64,000 bases of DNA from Pectobacterium wasabiae CFBP 3304 (GTDB taxonomy: Bacteria > Pseudomonadota > Gammaproteobacteria > Enterobacterales > Enterobacteriaceae), in NCBI RefSeq assembly GCF_001742185.1, contig NZ_CP015750.1, positions 4,278,001 through 4,342,000 of the forward strand. The letters run 5' to 3'. The position numbers and the translations under genes are program-made. Below are positions 36,667-44,448 of this stretch, in pieces. Each line of letters starts with the position of its first letter. Position 1 is the stretch's first letter. The notes under the pieces are model-generated. The model was given only the letters and a program-made list of their open reading frames with translations. It was not told where the DNA came from and ran no database searches.

Positions 36667-38351
36667 GTGACATCCGCGTGGGTTTGTGAGTCTTTGTACT
36701 GATTAACTTCCAGGTCATAGGCATGTAGGAACGCTTCACCAAATAGGGTGTGAAAATCGTCTTCGATCTCGCCTGCCGTCTCGCCGTAGCGCTCCACGAA
36801 ATGCTCCCACAGCGCCGCTTTACGGCTACCGGGTAAACCCAGACGTGAGACCGCTCCCGTCTGACGCGCTTCTTCTTCTAGCTGATCCGGATTAAAGGAT
36901 TGCAACATTGAGGCGATGATGGCACGGATCCCGGCAATCATCCCCAACTGGTGTGCTTGTAGATCGATCAGCGCATCACGTACCGCCTGACGCGGCGGCA
37001 TAAAGCCAGGCATGCGACTGCCGAACATCTGCATCAACACGGTTTTGCCGGAAGGCAGTAGCTTAAATGGGTTGTTAGCGTCATCGAGGATCATCGTCAT
37101 ATCTGCTTTTACGCCACGCTTGAGGATCGAACGCGATGACAGCAGTGCCACCGTGCCCTGCGAAAACATGCTGAGCATTTGACCAAACTGCAGCATCTGC
37201 TCACGGTCGAGCTGTGGCGTCGGCTGTAGATCGCGCAGTCCCATGCCTTCCAGCAGTGCATCCAGCAGTTCGCCTTTCAGCCGATCGCCGCTGTTTTGGC
37301 TGGCTGTAGATTCGCCGGCCTGATTGCTGGAGGCTACCGGGTCGATACGCAAGCGCCCTTTCGGCGTTGGCGATGGCGTGCGTTGTACCGCCTGCGGCGT
37401 CGGCAGCGTGATACCGCCATAATCCATTGGCGGATTGGCTGTGTCGGGCTGCGCTTCGGCGATAGGTTCCGGTTGTTCAGGCTTAGCAACCAGAATCTCG
37501 GGCTGTGCCAACGGCACCGCATTGCCCATCATCAGACCGAGCGGATCGTCGTGACTGCGTGCATCTGTAGAACTCTGGCTACCAAACAGGCTAAGCGGTT
37601 CGATCTCGGTTGAGCTGGTTTCTACCTGCGGTTGTGCTGCCGCATTTTGCTGCGCGGAGAGTGTGCTCGGTGTACGGTCGTCAAAAATGCTTTCCTGAGC
37701 AAAAAGCGCATCACCTTCATCGAACAGACTGGTGTTTTGCGGTTGTTGCCCGATATTCAGCGGCGCATCGCTAAGTAACTGTGCTAAAGGATCTTCCGGG
37801 TTGCGTTCAACACCAGCGGGCGCTGTCAACGGATGTACCATCGGTTGCTCAGGCGTGGTGTTCTTACGCTTCGACAAATCATCAGAGATCGAAAATTCTT
37901 TGGTGAGGCTATCCCAGATTTCACTGGGGATCGCCGCCGTGTTGCTGGTTTTCTCCGCTGATGGCTCATCGGCGATAATAGTGGGCTTAAACGCAGACGG
38001 TGGTGCGACGGGTGCAGCCTGCGGCTGCGGCGCGTTATTTAGATCGTTGACTAACAGTTGGTAATCACCAATACCCAGCACATCGCCATCCTGCAATTCA
38101 ACCTGACGGCCCCGCTCCAGCGGAATGTCGTTGAGCTGTACGCGCGTCACGTTGCCACGGTTGGTTAGGCGGCATTCGCCCGTTGCGGTGATGTGTACAA
38201 TCGCCTGCAGGCGAGAGATGGTGCGATCGTCATCGGGTAATACCAGATTGTTATCAACCCCGCGACCAATAGTGCCTCCGGGCGGAAGGAAATCACAACG
38301 GATTTGCGGCGGCTGGTGGCCGGGTTTAGTCGTTACTATCGTAAATCGCAT
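36663..38351 (-). CDS. fha: Fha (TagH) FHA-domain scaffold protein
   Basis: A 562-residue protein. The N-terminal FHA domain (GGTIGRGVDNNLVLPDDDRT, ISRLQAIVHI) binds phosphothreonine and is the expected substrate and partner of PpkA. A long, low-complexity proline/glutamine-rich linker covers about residues 115-340. The C-terminal type VI FHA domain (LDALLEGMGLRDLQPTPQLD, QAHQLGMIAGIRAIIASMLQ, LWEHFVERYGETAGEIEDDF) closes it. The two-domain layout and size are normal. It lies next to pppA as a coupled pair. Confidence 0.9.
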   Translation of the reverse strand: MRFTIVTTKPGHQPPQIRCDFLPPGGTIGRGVDNNLVLPDDDRTISRLQAIVHITATGECRLTNRGNVTRVQLNDIPLERGRQVELQDGDVLGIGDYQLLVNDLNNAPQPQAAPVAPPSAFKPTIIADEPSAEKTSNTAAIPSEIWDSLTKEFSISDDLSKRKNTTPEQPMVHPLTAPAGVERNPEDPLAQLLSDAPLNIGQQPQNTSLFDEGDALFAQESIFDDRTPSTLSAQQNAAAQPQVETSSTEIEPLSLFGSQSSTDARSHDDPLGLMMGNAVPLAQPEILVAKPEQPEPIAEAQPDTANPPMDYGGITLPTPQAVQRTPSPTPKGRLRIDPVASSNQAGESTASQNSGDRLKGELLDALLEGMGLRDLQPTPQLDREQMLQFGQMLSMFSQGTVALLSSRSILKRGVKADMTMILDDANNPFKLLPSGKTVLMQMFGSRMPGFMPPRQAVRDALIDLQAHQLGMIAGIRAIIASMLQSFNPDQLEEEARQTGAVSRLGLPGSRKAALWEHFVERYGETAGEIEDDFHTLFGEAFLHAYDLEVNQYKDSQTHADVT

Positions 38352-38609
38352 AACGGGTTCCTGCGGTTAGCGGTTCGGCATCTATGCCCCACCTCTCTTG
38401 GGAAAAGGTACGGGTATAGCGCACGGGATGCGTCTAATAGTACGGTTGGGTTTTAGTTTTATTTGAATGACTGTAATGGTTGGGTTTGATCAGGCGTAAT
38501 GCGGCTTAATTTCCTCAATAAGTAGCGCGATTGGATATCCTATTTAAGCTGATGGTATTGCGTTGAATAAAATGCGTTTAATTAACTCATGAGGTGGCGT
38601 TATTTTAAG

Positions 38610-39269
38610 TTAGTTAAGGGGAGCAAGATGTTTCAATCTCACATAGCCTTTTTTTGAACCGATAAGATCTTTTTGGGATGCATCGTACTCAGAAACATAA
38701 ATCCAATCAGAGTTAGCTGTTTTCATTTTAACGAGAGCGTGCTGGCTGTCGATTTTATAAATTACCTTTCCAGTATCATTAGGTTTATCAAATAGACTTA
38801 CATTATCCACACCATCTTTTAATTGATAAATAATAACATATGGTAATGGATTACAAGAATCTGAGTTGTCGTCTATTTTAAAGTTTGTATCTTTTTGTAA
38901 AAAAGATACAAACTCAGCCTGCCAAATGGCCGAGTCGCACTCTTTATAATTGATAAGTTTCTTGAGCGTCACTGTACCATTTTGTTCTGCGTGACCTTCT
39001 TTATTGATAAAGAATTCATCCGGTATGGTTTTGAAGTTCTTTTTGACGAACGCTTCATTTGAATGAGTACTTTTAATATCAATGACTTCTTTTTGCTTAC
39101 CTTCATTGGAAAAAACAAAAAATCGTAACTTTAGCTCTGGGTCATTTATCCCGTTATTCCACTGTGGGAGCCAATAAAATTGCAATACACCATCTTTTTC
39201 AGTATCAGCTAAAGAAGGTAAGGGAGAAAGAAGTAAAATTATTAGGCAGATAAAAACATTTCTTTTCAT
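38610..39269 (-). CDS. Exported SH3-like protein, candidate immunity to the DUF5675-like effector
   Basis: A 219-residue protein with a clear signal peptide (MKRNVFICLIILLLSPLPSLA) and a mature periplasmic part. The last 70 residues read as a bacterial SH3-like domain (VSLFDKPNDTGKVIYKIDSQ, VKMKTANSDWIYVSEYDAS). It follows the small protein at 39286-39732 by 16 bp. A periplasmic binding protein directly after a peptidoglycan-type effector candidate is the usual immunity layout. Low GC relative to the T6SS core suggests recent exchange. The 258 bp between it and fha hold no gene I can see. Confidence 0.6.
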   Translation of the reverse strand: MKRNVFICLIILLLSPLPSLADTEKDGVLQFYWLPQWNNGINDPELKLRFFVFSNEGKQKEVIDIKSTHSNEAFVKKNFKTIPDEFFINKEGHAEQNGTVTLKKLINYKECDSAIWQAEFVSFLQKDTNFKIDDNSDSCNPLPYVIIYQLKDGVDNVSLFDKPNDTGKVIYKIDSQHALVKMKTANSDWIYVSEYDASQKDLIGSKKGYVRLKHLAPLN

Positions 39270-39285
39270 GTCCTATTCCTTTAAA

Positions 39286-39732
39286 TTATTCTCTACATCC
39301 TGTGTAGCAGGATGTAATGGTTATTGTGAAATTCTCAACACCTTCATCTTTTATGAATTTTTTTAGCTCTATTAACTTAAGCACGCTTCCTCCTACAATA
39401 TCTATTCCTTTAGAGCTACCAATGAGCAAGCATCCTTTGCTATGAATAGGCAAATTACCATTATGAATAAGAATATAACGAGAAAGAGGAACTGAGGAGT
39501 TATATAGAATGGGAACTGGATTATGTGGAATGACACCAGAAATAGATGAATTATGCCATTTTATTTTATATTCCCCCTCAGGAATTCTTTTATTTTGGTT
39601 AGATTGAGTCGTATCTGGTCCTGGCCTTTCCAAAAAGTACCCTTTGATACTGCTGCCAGAAACATTAAAAACACTAATAGTTGATTTATTAGTTTGCCAC
39701 ATCCGTCTGATATAGATCACATGACTTGCCAT
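39286..39732 (-). CDS. DUF5675-like small protein, candidate Hcp-delivered effector
   Basis: A 148-residue protein without a signal peptide. GGGGGGAAG precedes the ATG. It carries FLERPGPDTTQSNQNKRIPE, GEYKIKWHNS, IHNGN (His90) and HSKGCLLIG (His97, Ser98, Cys101). The RIP.G.Y, H.GN and SxGC blocks match DUF5675. The H...SxGC order recalls the catalytic centre of L,D-transpeptidase-type enzymes such as the T6SS effector Tlde1. It lies directly downstream of hcp and directly upstream of an exported candidate immunity gene, and is small enough to ride inside the Hcp ring. A role as peptidoglycan-attacking cargo is inferred. Confidence 0.6.
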   Translation of the reverse strand: MASHVIYIRRMWQTNKSTISVFNVSGSSIKGYFLERPGPDTTQSNQNKRIPEGEYKIKWHNSSISGVIPHNPVPILYNSSVPLSRYILIHNGNLPIHSKGCLLIGSSKGIDIVGGSVLKLIELKKFIKDEGVENFTITITSCYTGCRE

Positions 39733-39747
39733 TACTTCCCCCCTAAT

Positions 39748-39771
39748 TTAGTGACCCCGCAGGGCCACTAA
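39748..39771 (-). promoter_or_regulatory. Hairpin between hcp and the effector gene
   Basis: TTAGTG/CACTAA plus CCC/GGG form a 10-bp stem with a 4-base loop. The single mismatch in the plus strand becomes a G-U wobble in the minus-strand transcript, so the structure suits the hcp mRNA. No U-run follows, so it is not a normal terminator. It may protect the 3' end of hcp mRNA or lower read-through into the effector. Confidence 0.55.
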
Positions 39772-39785
39772 TTTTACTAAAACGA

Positions 39786-40268
39786 TTACGCCTCTTTATT
39801 CTCTTTGATATTCCATCCCGCACTGCTTTCAGCGCCTTTACTGCCGGATGAAGTTTGTTCCCAGTACTGCTGTTTCACTTTTGATGCCTGGAAAGCATAG
39901 GTAATGCCAACAGTATCACCACTGTCTGAGCCAGTGTAGTTAACGGAAGTCACGAGCACATCTTCTAACGTGATGCGAGCATATTCCACTTGTTGACCGC
40001 CTGCTTTACAAACCGAAAGTTCAACTTTGGAAAGGTGCTTACCACTTGCGCAATATTTAAGGATTGCGGTAGTTGATTTGTCGATCAACGCATTGACACT
40101 CAGATCGACAAAATTAACCTTACCGGCTCCGCCGCCGCCACCTACGGACATATTACCAGGTTGATTAGCGCCCCAGTAAAAGGAATTGATATCCGTCCAA
40201 CCGGTGTGGTTAGCGTCTTTAGATTCACCAGTCACACCATCAACTTTTAAAAACATATCAATAGCCAT
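39786..40268 (-). CDS. hcp: Hcp (TssD) tube protein
   Basis: A 160-residue Hcp-family protein, MAIDMFLKVDGVTGESKDAN at the start, then GWTDINSFYWGANQPGNMS, a glycine run (GGGGGAG), and YARITLEDVLVTSVNYTGSD. It forms the hexameric inner tube and is exported in bulk. AGAGAGGAT lies before the ATG. It has its own upstream gap (40269-40577) and is probably transcribed more strongly than its neighbours. The gene is intact and of usual length. A small effector/immunity pair follows it. Confidence 0.95.
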   Translation of the reverse strand: MAIDMFLKVDGVTGESKDANHTGWTDINSFYWGANQPGNMSVGGGGGAGKVNFVDLSVNALIDKSTTAILKYCASGKHLSKVELSVCKAGGQQVEYARITLEDVLVTSVNYTGSDSGDTVGITYAFQASKVKQQYWEQTSSGSKGAESSAGWNIKENKEA

Positions 40269-40577
40269 AATTATCCTCTCTTGCTTGGTTTATATTATGC
40301 TTTGATAAAGCATCGTTATGGAAAACAGGAAAGCATGGGGCTGAATAAAACAGTCCATATTTTACCTCCGCCTCGTTTTCTGAATATCGCTACATGTGTT
40401 ATTCAGAGGGATTTTTCATTACCCCACGTCGTGGATTAATAAAAAACAGTGAATAGTTTTTATCATCTACATAATAAATAAGACCATTTAAGAATATCGA
40501 TTCTATTTTTAATAAATCAAAAGACGATATTTACCCATATGTTATGGCGTTCCATAAACCGCCCTTACATTCAACTA
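40269..40577 (-). promoter_or_regulatory. hcp upstream region with a 17-bp palindrome
   Basis: A 309-bp AT-rich gap between tssC and hcp without a gene. It contains the perfect palindrome ATGCTTTGATAAAGCAT (40297-40313), 29 bp before the hcp ATG, and a further AAAGCAT half-site near 40327. It may be an operator or an mRNA hairpin in the hcp leader. No clear sigma-70 or sigma-54 boxes were identified by eye. Confidence 0.45.
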
Positions 40578-42086
40578 TCAATTTTCATTCGATTTCAGCG
40601 ATGGCAGTTTCGATACCAGTCGCAGCGAAACCGTCAGGCCCTCTAGCTGGTAATGCGGGCGCAGGAAGAATTTCGCTGCGTAATAACCTGGATTATCTTC
40701 CTGCTCCTCTACCGTTACCTCGGCCGCGGCCAGTGGTTTACGCGATTTGGTTTCCTGCGAGGAGTTGGCAGGATCGCCATCAACGTAGTTCATTACCCAA
40801 TCGTTCAACCAGCGTTCCATTTCATCACGCTCGCGGAAAGAACCGATCTTGTCGCGCACAATGCATTTCAGGTAATGCGCGAAGCGGCAGCAGGCGAACA
40901 GATAGGGCAAACGAGCGGCCAGACGGGCGTTGGCGGTAGCATCAGCATCGTGATACTCGGTCGGTTTCTGTAGCGACTGTGCACCGATAAAGGCGGCGAA
41001 GTCAGAGTTTTTACGATGCACCAGCGGCATAAAGCCGTTTTTCGCCAGCTCGGCTTCGCGTCTGTCGCTGATGGCGATTTCGGTCGGACACTTCATATCC
41101 ACGCCACCGTCATCACTCGGGAAAGTGTGGCACGGCAGATTTTCGACTGCACCACCCGATTCCACGCCGCGAATCGCGGTACACCAGCCGTATTCTTTAA
41201 ACGAGCGGTTGATGTTGGCTGCCATCGCGTAAGCCGCATTGCTCCATGCATAGTTGCTGTGGTCAGAGCCGTCGGTCTGTTCTTCAAAATCAAAGTGATC
41301 AACCGGATTGGTGCGAATGCCGTAAGGCAGACGCGCGAGGAAACGCGGCATCATCATACCGAGGTAGCGGGCATCTTCCGATTCACGCAGGCTACGCCAC
41401 GCAGCATATTCTGTGTTTTGGAAGATCTTGGTCAGATCGCGTGGGTTAGCCAGTTCCTGCCAGGATTCCATCTGCATCACACTCGGTGCAGTACCGGTGA
41501 TGAACGGACAGTGTGCGGCCGCACCGATGCGTGCCATTTCACCCAGCAACTCGACATCCTGTGGGCTGTGGTCGAAGTAATAATCGCCCACCAGACAGCC
41601 AAATGGTTCACCACCGAACTGACCATACTCCTGCTCGTAGATTTTTTTGAACAGCGGGCTTTGATCCCATCCCGCCCCTTTGAAGCGCTTCAGGCTACGG
41701 CCCAACTCCTTCTTGGAGATGCTCATGAAACGGATTTTCAGCATCTCGTCAGTTTCAGTGTTGTTCACAAGATAGCTCAGACCGCGCCACGCGCTTTCCA
41801 GCGCCTGAAAATCATCGTGGTGAATGATCTGATTCACCTGCTGCGACAGTTTTTCGTCGATCTCAGCGATCAGCGCCTGAATGGTGCGATATGCATCACT
41901 CGATACGGTAATGGCGTTTTCCAATGCCTGCTGCGCCAGCGTTTTCACCGCGCGCTCTACCGCTTCACGCGCCTGATCGCTCTTCGGACGGAACTCTTTG
42001 TTCAGCAGCGCGCTGAACTCATCCTGACTAAAACGGGTCTCGCCCTGCGGTTGCTGCGGTTGCTGCGGTTGTGAAGTCTGGGTCAT
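40578..42086 (-). CDS. tssC: TssC sheath large subunit
   Basis: A 502-residue protein with the family marks FSQDEFSALLNKEFRPKSDQ, IRFMSISKKELGRSLKRFKG, GEPFGCLVGDYYFDHSPQDV and ENLPCHTFPSDDGGVDMKCP. The N-terminus has a small QPQ repeat. It makes the contractile sheath with TssB. The start (ATG 42086) overlaps the tssB stop by one base (TAATG), so the two are coupled and made in equal amounts. Length is normal. Confidence 0.95.
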   Translation of the reverse strand: MTQTSQPQQPQQPQGETRFSQDEFSALLNKEFRPKSDQAREAVERAVKTLAQQALENAITVSSDAYRTIQALIAEIDEKLSQQVNQIIHHDDFQALESAWRGLSYLVNNTETDEMLKIRFMSISKKELGRSLKRFKGAGWDQSPLFKKIYEQEYGQFGGEPFGCLVGDYYFDHSPQDVELLGEMARIGAAAHCPFITGTAPSVMQMESWQELANPRDLTKIFQNTEYAAWRSLRESEDARYLGMMMPRFLARLPYGIRTNPVDHFDFEEQTDGSDHSNYAWSNAAYAMAANINRSFKEYGWCTAIRGVESGGAVENLPCHTFPSDDGGVDMKCPTEIAISDRREAELAKNGFMPLVHRKNSDFAAFIGAQSLQKPTEYHDADATANARLAARLPYLFACCRFAHYLKCIVRDKIGSFRERDEMERWLNDWVMNYVDGDPANSSQETKSRKPLAAAEVTVEEQEDNPGYYAAKFFLRPHYQLEGLTVSLRLVSKLPSLKSNEN

Positions 42087-42616
42087 TATTGCTCTTCCTT
42101 ACCTTCAACGGCATCGTCCTGCTTCGGCAGATGCGTCAGTGCCTGCAGCAGCGTGGGGTCTTGCAAAATTTTACCGACCAGTTCTTCCGCACCATTTTTA
42201 CCGTCCATATAGGTCAGTAGGTTAGCCAACTGAGTACGCGCGTCCAACAGCTTGCTCAGCGGCTCAACGTTGCGCGCGATGGCATCAGGCGAGAAGTCGT
42301 CCATGCTTTCGAAAGTCAGGTCGATGTTCAGTTTACCTTCGCCGTTCAACGTGTTATCCACCTGAAAGGCAGCACGCGGCTTCAGCGCTTTCATGCGTTC
42401 ATCAAAGTTATCGATGTCGATTTCGAGGAATTTACGCTCATCGAGGGCGGCCTGCGGCTCCAGCGGCTTGCCCACCAGATCCGCCAATACGCCCATGACG
42501 AACGGCAACTGAATTTTGCGTTCCGCGCCATAAATTTCCACGTCATATTCGATCTGAACGCGAGGTGCGCGATTGCGGGCAATGAACTTTTGCCCACTGG
42601 GTTTCGTTGATGCCAT
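42086..42616 (-). CDS. tssB: TssB sheath small subunit
   Basis: About 176 residues from ATG 42616 (MASTKPSGQKFIARNRAPRV), which has GGAG six bases upstream. The ATG at 42628 overlaps that ribosome site and is less likely. Family text: QIEYDVEIYGAERKIQLPFV, MGVLADLVGKPLEPQ, KFLEIDIDNFDERMKALKPR and FESMDDFSPDAIARNVEPLS. It pairs with TssC to form the sheath. It lies 80 bp after tssA. Confidence 0.95.
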   Translation of the reverse strand: MASTKPSGQKFIARNRAPRVQIEYDVEIYGAERKIQLPFVMGVLADLVGKPLEPQAALDERKFLEIDIDNFDERMKALKPRAAFQVDNTLNGEGKLNIDLTFESMDDFSPDAIARNVEPLSKLLDARTQLANLLTYMDGKNGAEELVGKILQDPTLLQALTHLPKQDDAVEGKEEQ

Positions 42617-42695
42617 GGGTTTCTCCATTAATAATGCGCGGATAACGTCTCGCAGGAGGCGCGCAGGTCTCGTTGCGTTGAGTGGTTACGCTCGC

Positions 42696-43721
42696 TTAGT
42701 CGCGACGTCCAAAAACATTTTCCATCTGATGCACACCATCTGGCGCAAGATCGCGGATGATGTCCATAAAGTCGAGTTCGATCAGACGCTGCACGCGGTC
42801 AATCATCAGCGGAGCCGGATGGCTCGGCTCATGCAGAGTGAAATACTGCTTCACTTTCTCCAGCATCAGTTGCGCATCGGCACGTGAATTGAGCGGCAAA
42901 CTGCGCCAGTCAGCGGTAACGCGCATAGGGGCAGGTGCAACCGGTGCGGCAATTTCGGCGGGTTGCACAGTGGTCACCTTGGGCCGGAGAGCGTTGAGAT
43001 CGGTGGCCTGACAACGTTCAGCGATTATCGCAATCTGTTTACACAGTTGCGCCAACTCTGGTACCGCCGATTCACCCAAGCGCTCAGCCAGGGTTTCACT
43101 GATAGTTTGTAAATGTCCCGCTATTTGCAGAATTGCTTCTGTGCCGGGCTGTCCGCCGCGCGCCAACTCATCAGTCAGGCGTGGCAAACCGCCGGGATAC
43201 TCGGCAACGTCCGTTTTGCTACCATCACATAGCGCCACGGCATCGCGCAGCGTGATACCGTCCGAGGCATAACGCAACAGCCAGGATTGGCGCACCGCAC
43301 TGCTCAGCGCCGATTTATCCCCCAGCAGCGCCACGGCGTTGATGCGATAAAACGGATCTTCTTCGCTGAACTCTTTCAGACGCGGCCACAGTGGATCCCA
43401 GTACAGCAGCAGTGCCTGCTCAATCAGTTTCAACCCTTGAGCATAACCCGGCAGGCCTTTCAATTCGGTCCATGCATGCGTCAGCGCTAATATCACGCGC
43501 AGGTCTTTACTGCGTCTCAGCAGGTCAATCGCCAGCTTTTCAACTTTATTCCAGTCCGCCGGTTCCGCCGGGATAATGGTGTTACCGAACTGCTGCTCGG
43601 CTTTGCCCGTGCTGGCCTGTTCCATCGCCTGGAAATCCGCGTGGTACTCTAGGTTGTCGCCACAGGGATTGTCACTGCTAACCGGTGCCAGCAAGGCATC
43701 TACATTTATCGTCATGCGCAT
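42696..43721 (-). CDS. tssA: TssA (ImpA N-terminal domain) cap protein
   Basis: A 341-residue protein with the ImpA-N signature SSDNPCGDNLEYHADFQAME, DWNKVEKLAIDLLRRSKDLR and ALLLYWDPLWPRLKEFSEED. The C-terminal third is short and ends HEPSHPAPLMIDRVQRLIEL, DFMDIIRDLAPDG, the TssA1-type ending. TssA primes and caps the growing tube and sheath. It is positioned between tagF and tssB. Confidence 0.9.
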   Translation of the reverse strand: MRMTINVDALLAPVSSDNPCGDNLEYHADFQAMEQASTGKAEQQFGNTIIPAEPADWNKVEKLAIDLLRRSKDLRVILALTHAWTELKGLPGYAQGLKLIEQALLLYWDPLWPRLKEFSEEDPFYRINAVALLGDKSALSSAVRQSWLLRYASDGITLRDAVALCDGSKTDVAEYPGGLPRLTDELARGGQPGTEAILQIAGHLQTISETLAERLGESAVPELAQLCKQIAIIAERCQATDLNALRPKVTTVQPAEIAAPVAPAPMRVTADWRSLPLNSRADAQLMLEKVKQYFTLHEPSHPAPLMIDRVQRLIELDFMDIIRDLAPDGVHQMENVFGRRD

Positions 43722-43726
43722 TGGCC

Positions 43727-44434
43727 TCAGGATTCAAACATCGGTGGATAAAGTCCGTTTCGTCCGGGTTTTGCTCCACCGGCCGGGTCGAACAACAACG
43801 AAAACAACTGTGCAGTGAAATTGCCGCTGTGCATCTGGGTATAAAGTGGGAAACCATCGCTCTGATTGGTCCACCAAAAACTGGTGTAGAACTGTGGGTC
43901 AAAACTGTCACCCGGCCGTTTCCAGTTCAACGTTGACGAGTAATCACCCGTATCAATCACGTCGAGGATGCCCGACGGCTCAGCATCCCCCTGCGGTTGC
44001 GGAATGCTGAGTAGTGCCTGATCCAGTTGTTCTGGCGTGCCGCCGCTCCGCACCACGCGCAGCAGCATGTTACCAACCTGCTGATACCACTCACCGGAGC
44101 GTGCCAGCAGCGCTGGCGACCACTCTGCTGGCGTGAAATGGCGCAGTGCACACAGCGGGTAGTTGCGCCCGACGCTGTCGTGCGCGGCGATCAGGCAGCC
44201 CATCTGAATCAACTGACTACCGAGCATCGGCGGTACGACAAAATTCCACACTGGCGCGTTGAGAAAGGCACGCGACGGTGCGTTATCCCCCTCTTCACTG
44301 GTTTTCCAGTGATGCAGTCCGACCTGAAACCAGTTGGACCACTGCCGATAGAGCGCATCGGGAAAACGTCGCTTCACAAAATCACCCGAGCTAGGCAATT
44401 TTCCGTACCAGCCGGGGGTAGCGTAATGAGTCAT
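43727..44434 (-). CDS. tagF: TagF regulator
   Basis: 235 residues from ATG 44434 (MTHYATPGWYGKLPSSGDFV). The open frame upstream overlaps tssM and is not used. TagF motifs are GWYGKLPSSGDFVKRRFPDA, WNFVVPPMLGSQLIQMGCLI and GRNYPLCAL. TagF represses T6SS firing post-translationally, in P. aeruginosa and others by binding Fha or related parts. Its presence together with PpkA, PppA and Fha fits a post-translationally controlled system. It lies between tssM and tssA. Confidence 0.9.
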   Translation of the reverse strand: MTHYATPGWYGKLPSSGDFVKRRFPDALYRQWSNWFQVGLHHWKTSEEGDNAPSRAFLNAPVWNFVVPPMLGSQLIQMGCLIAAHDSVGRNYPLCALRHFTPAEWSPALLARSGEWYQQVGNMLLRVVRSGGTPEQLDQALLSIPQPQGDAEPSGILDVIDTGDYSSTLNWKRPGDSFDPQFYTSFWWTNQSDGFPLYTQMHSGNFTAQLFSLLFDPAGGAKPGRNGLYPPMFES

Positions 44435-44448
44435 TATCAGCTCCTGTT

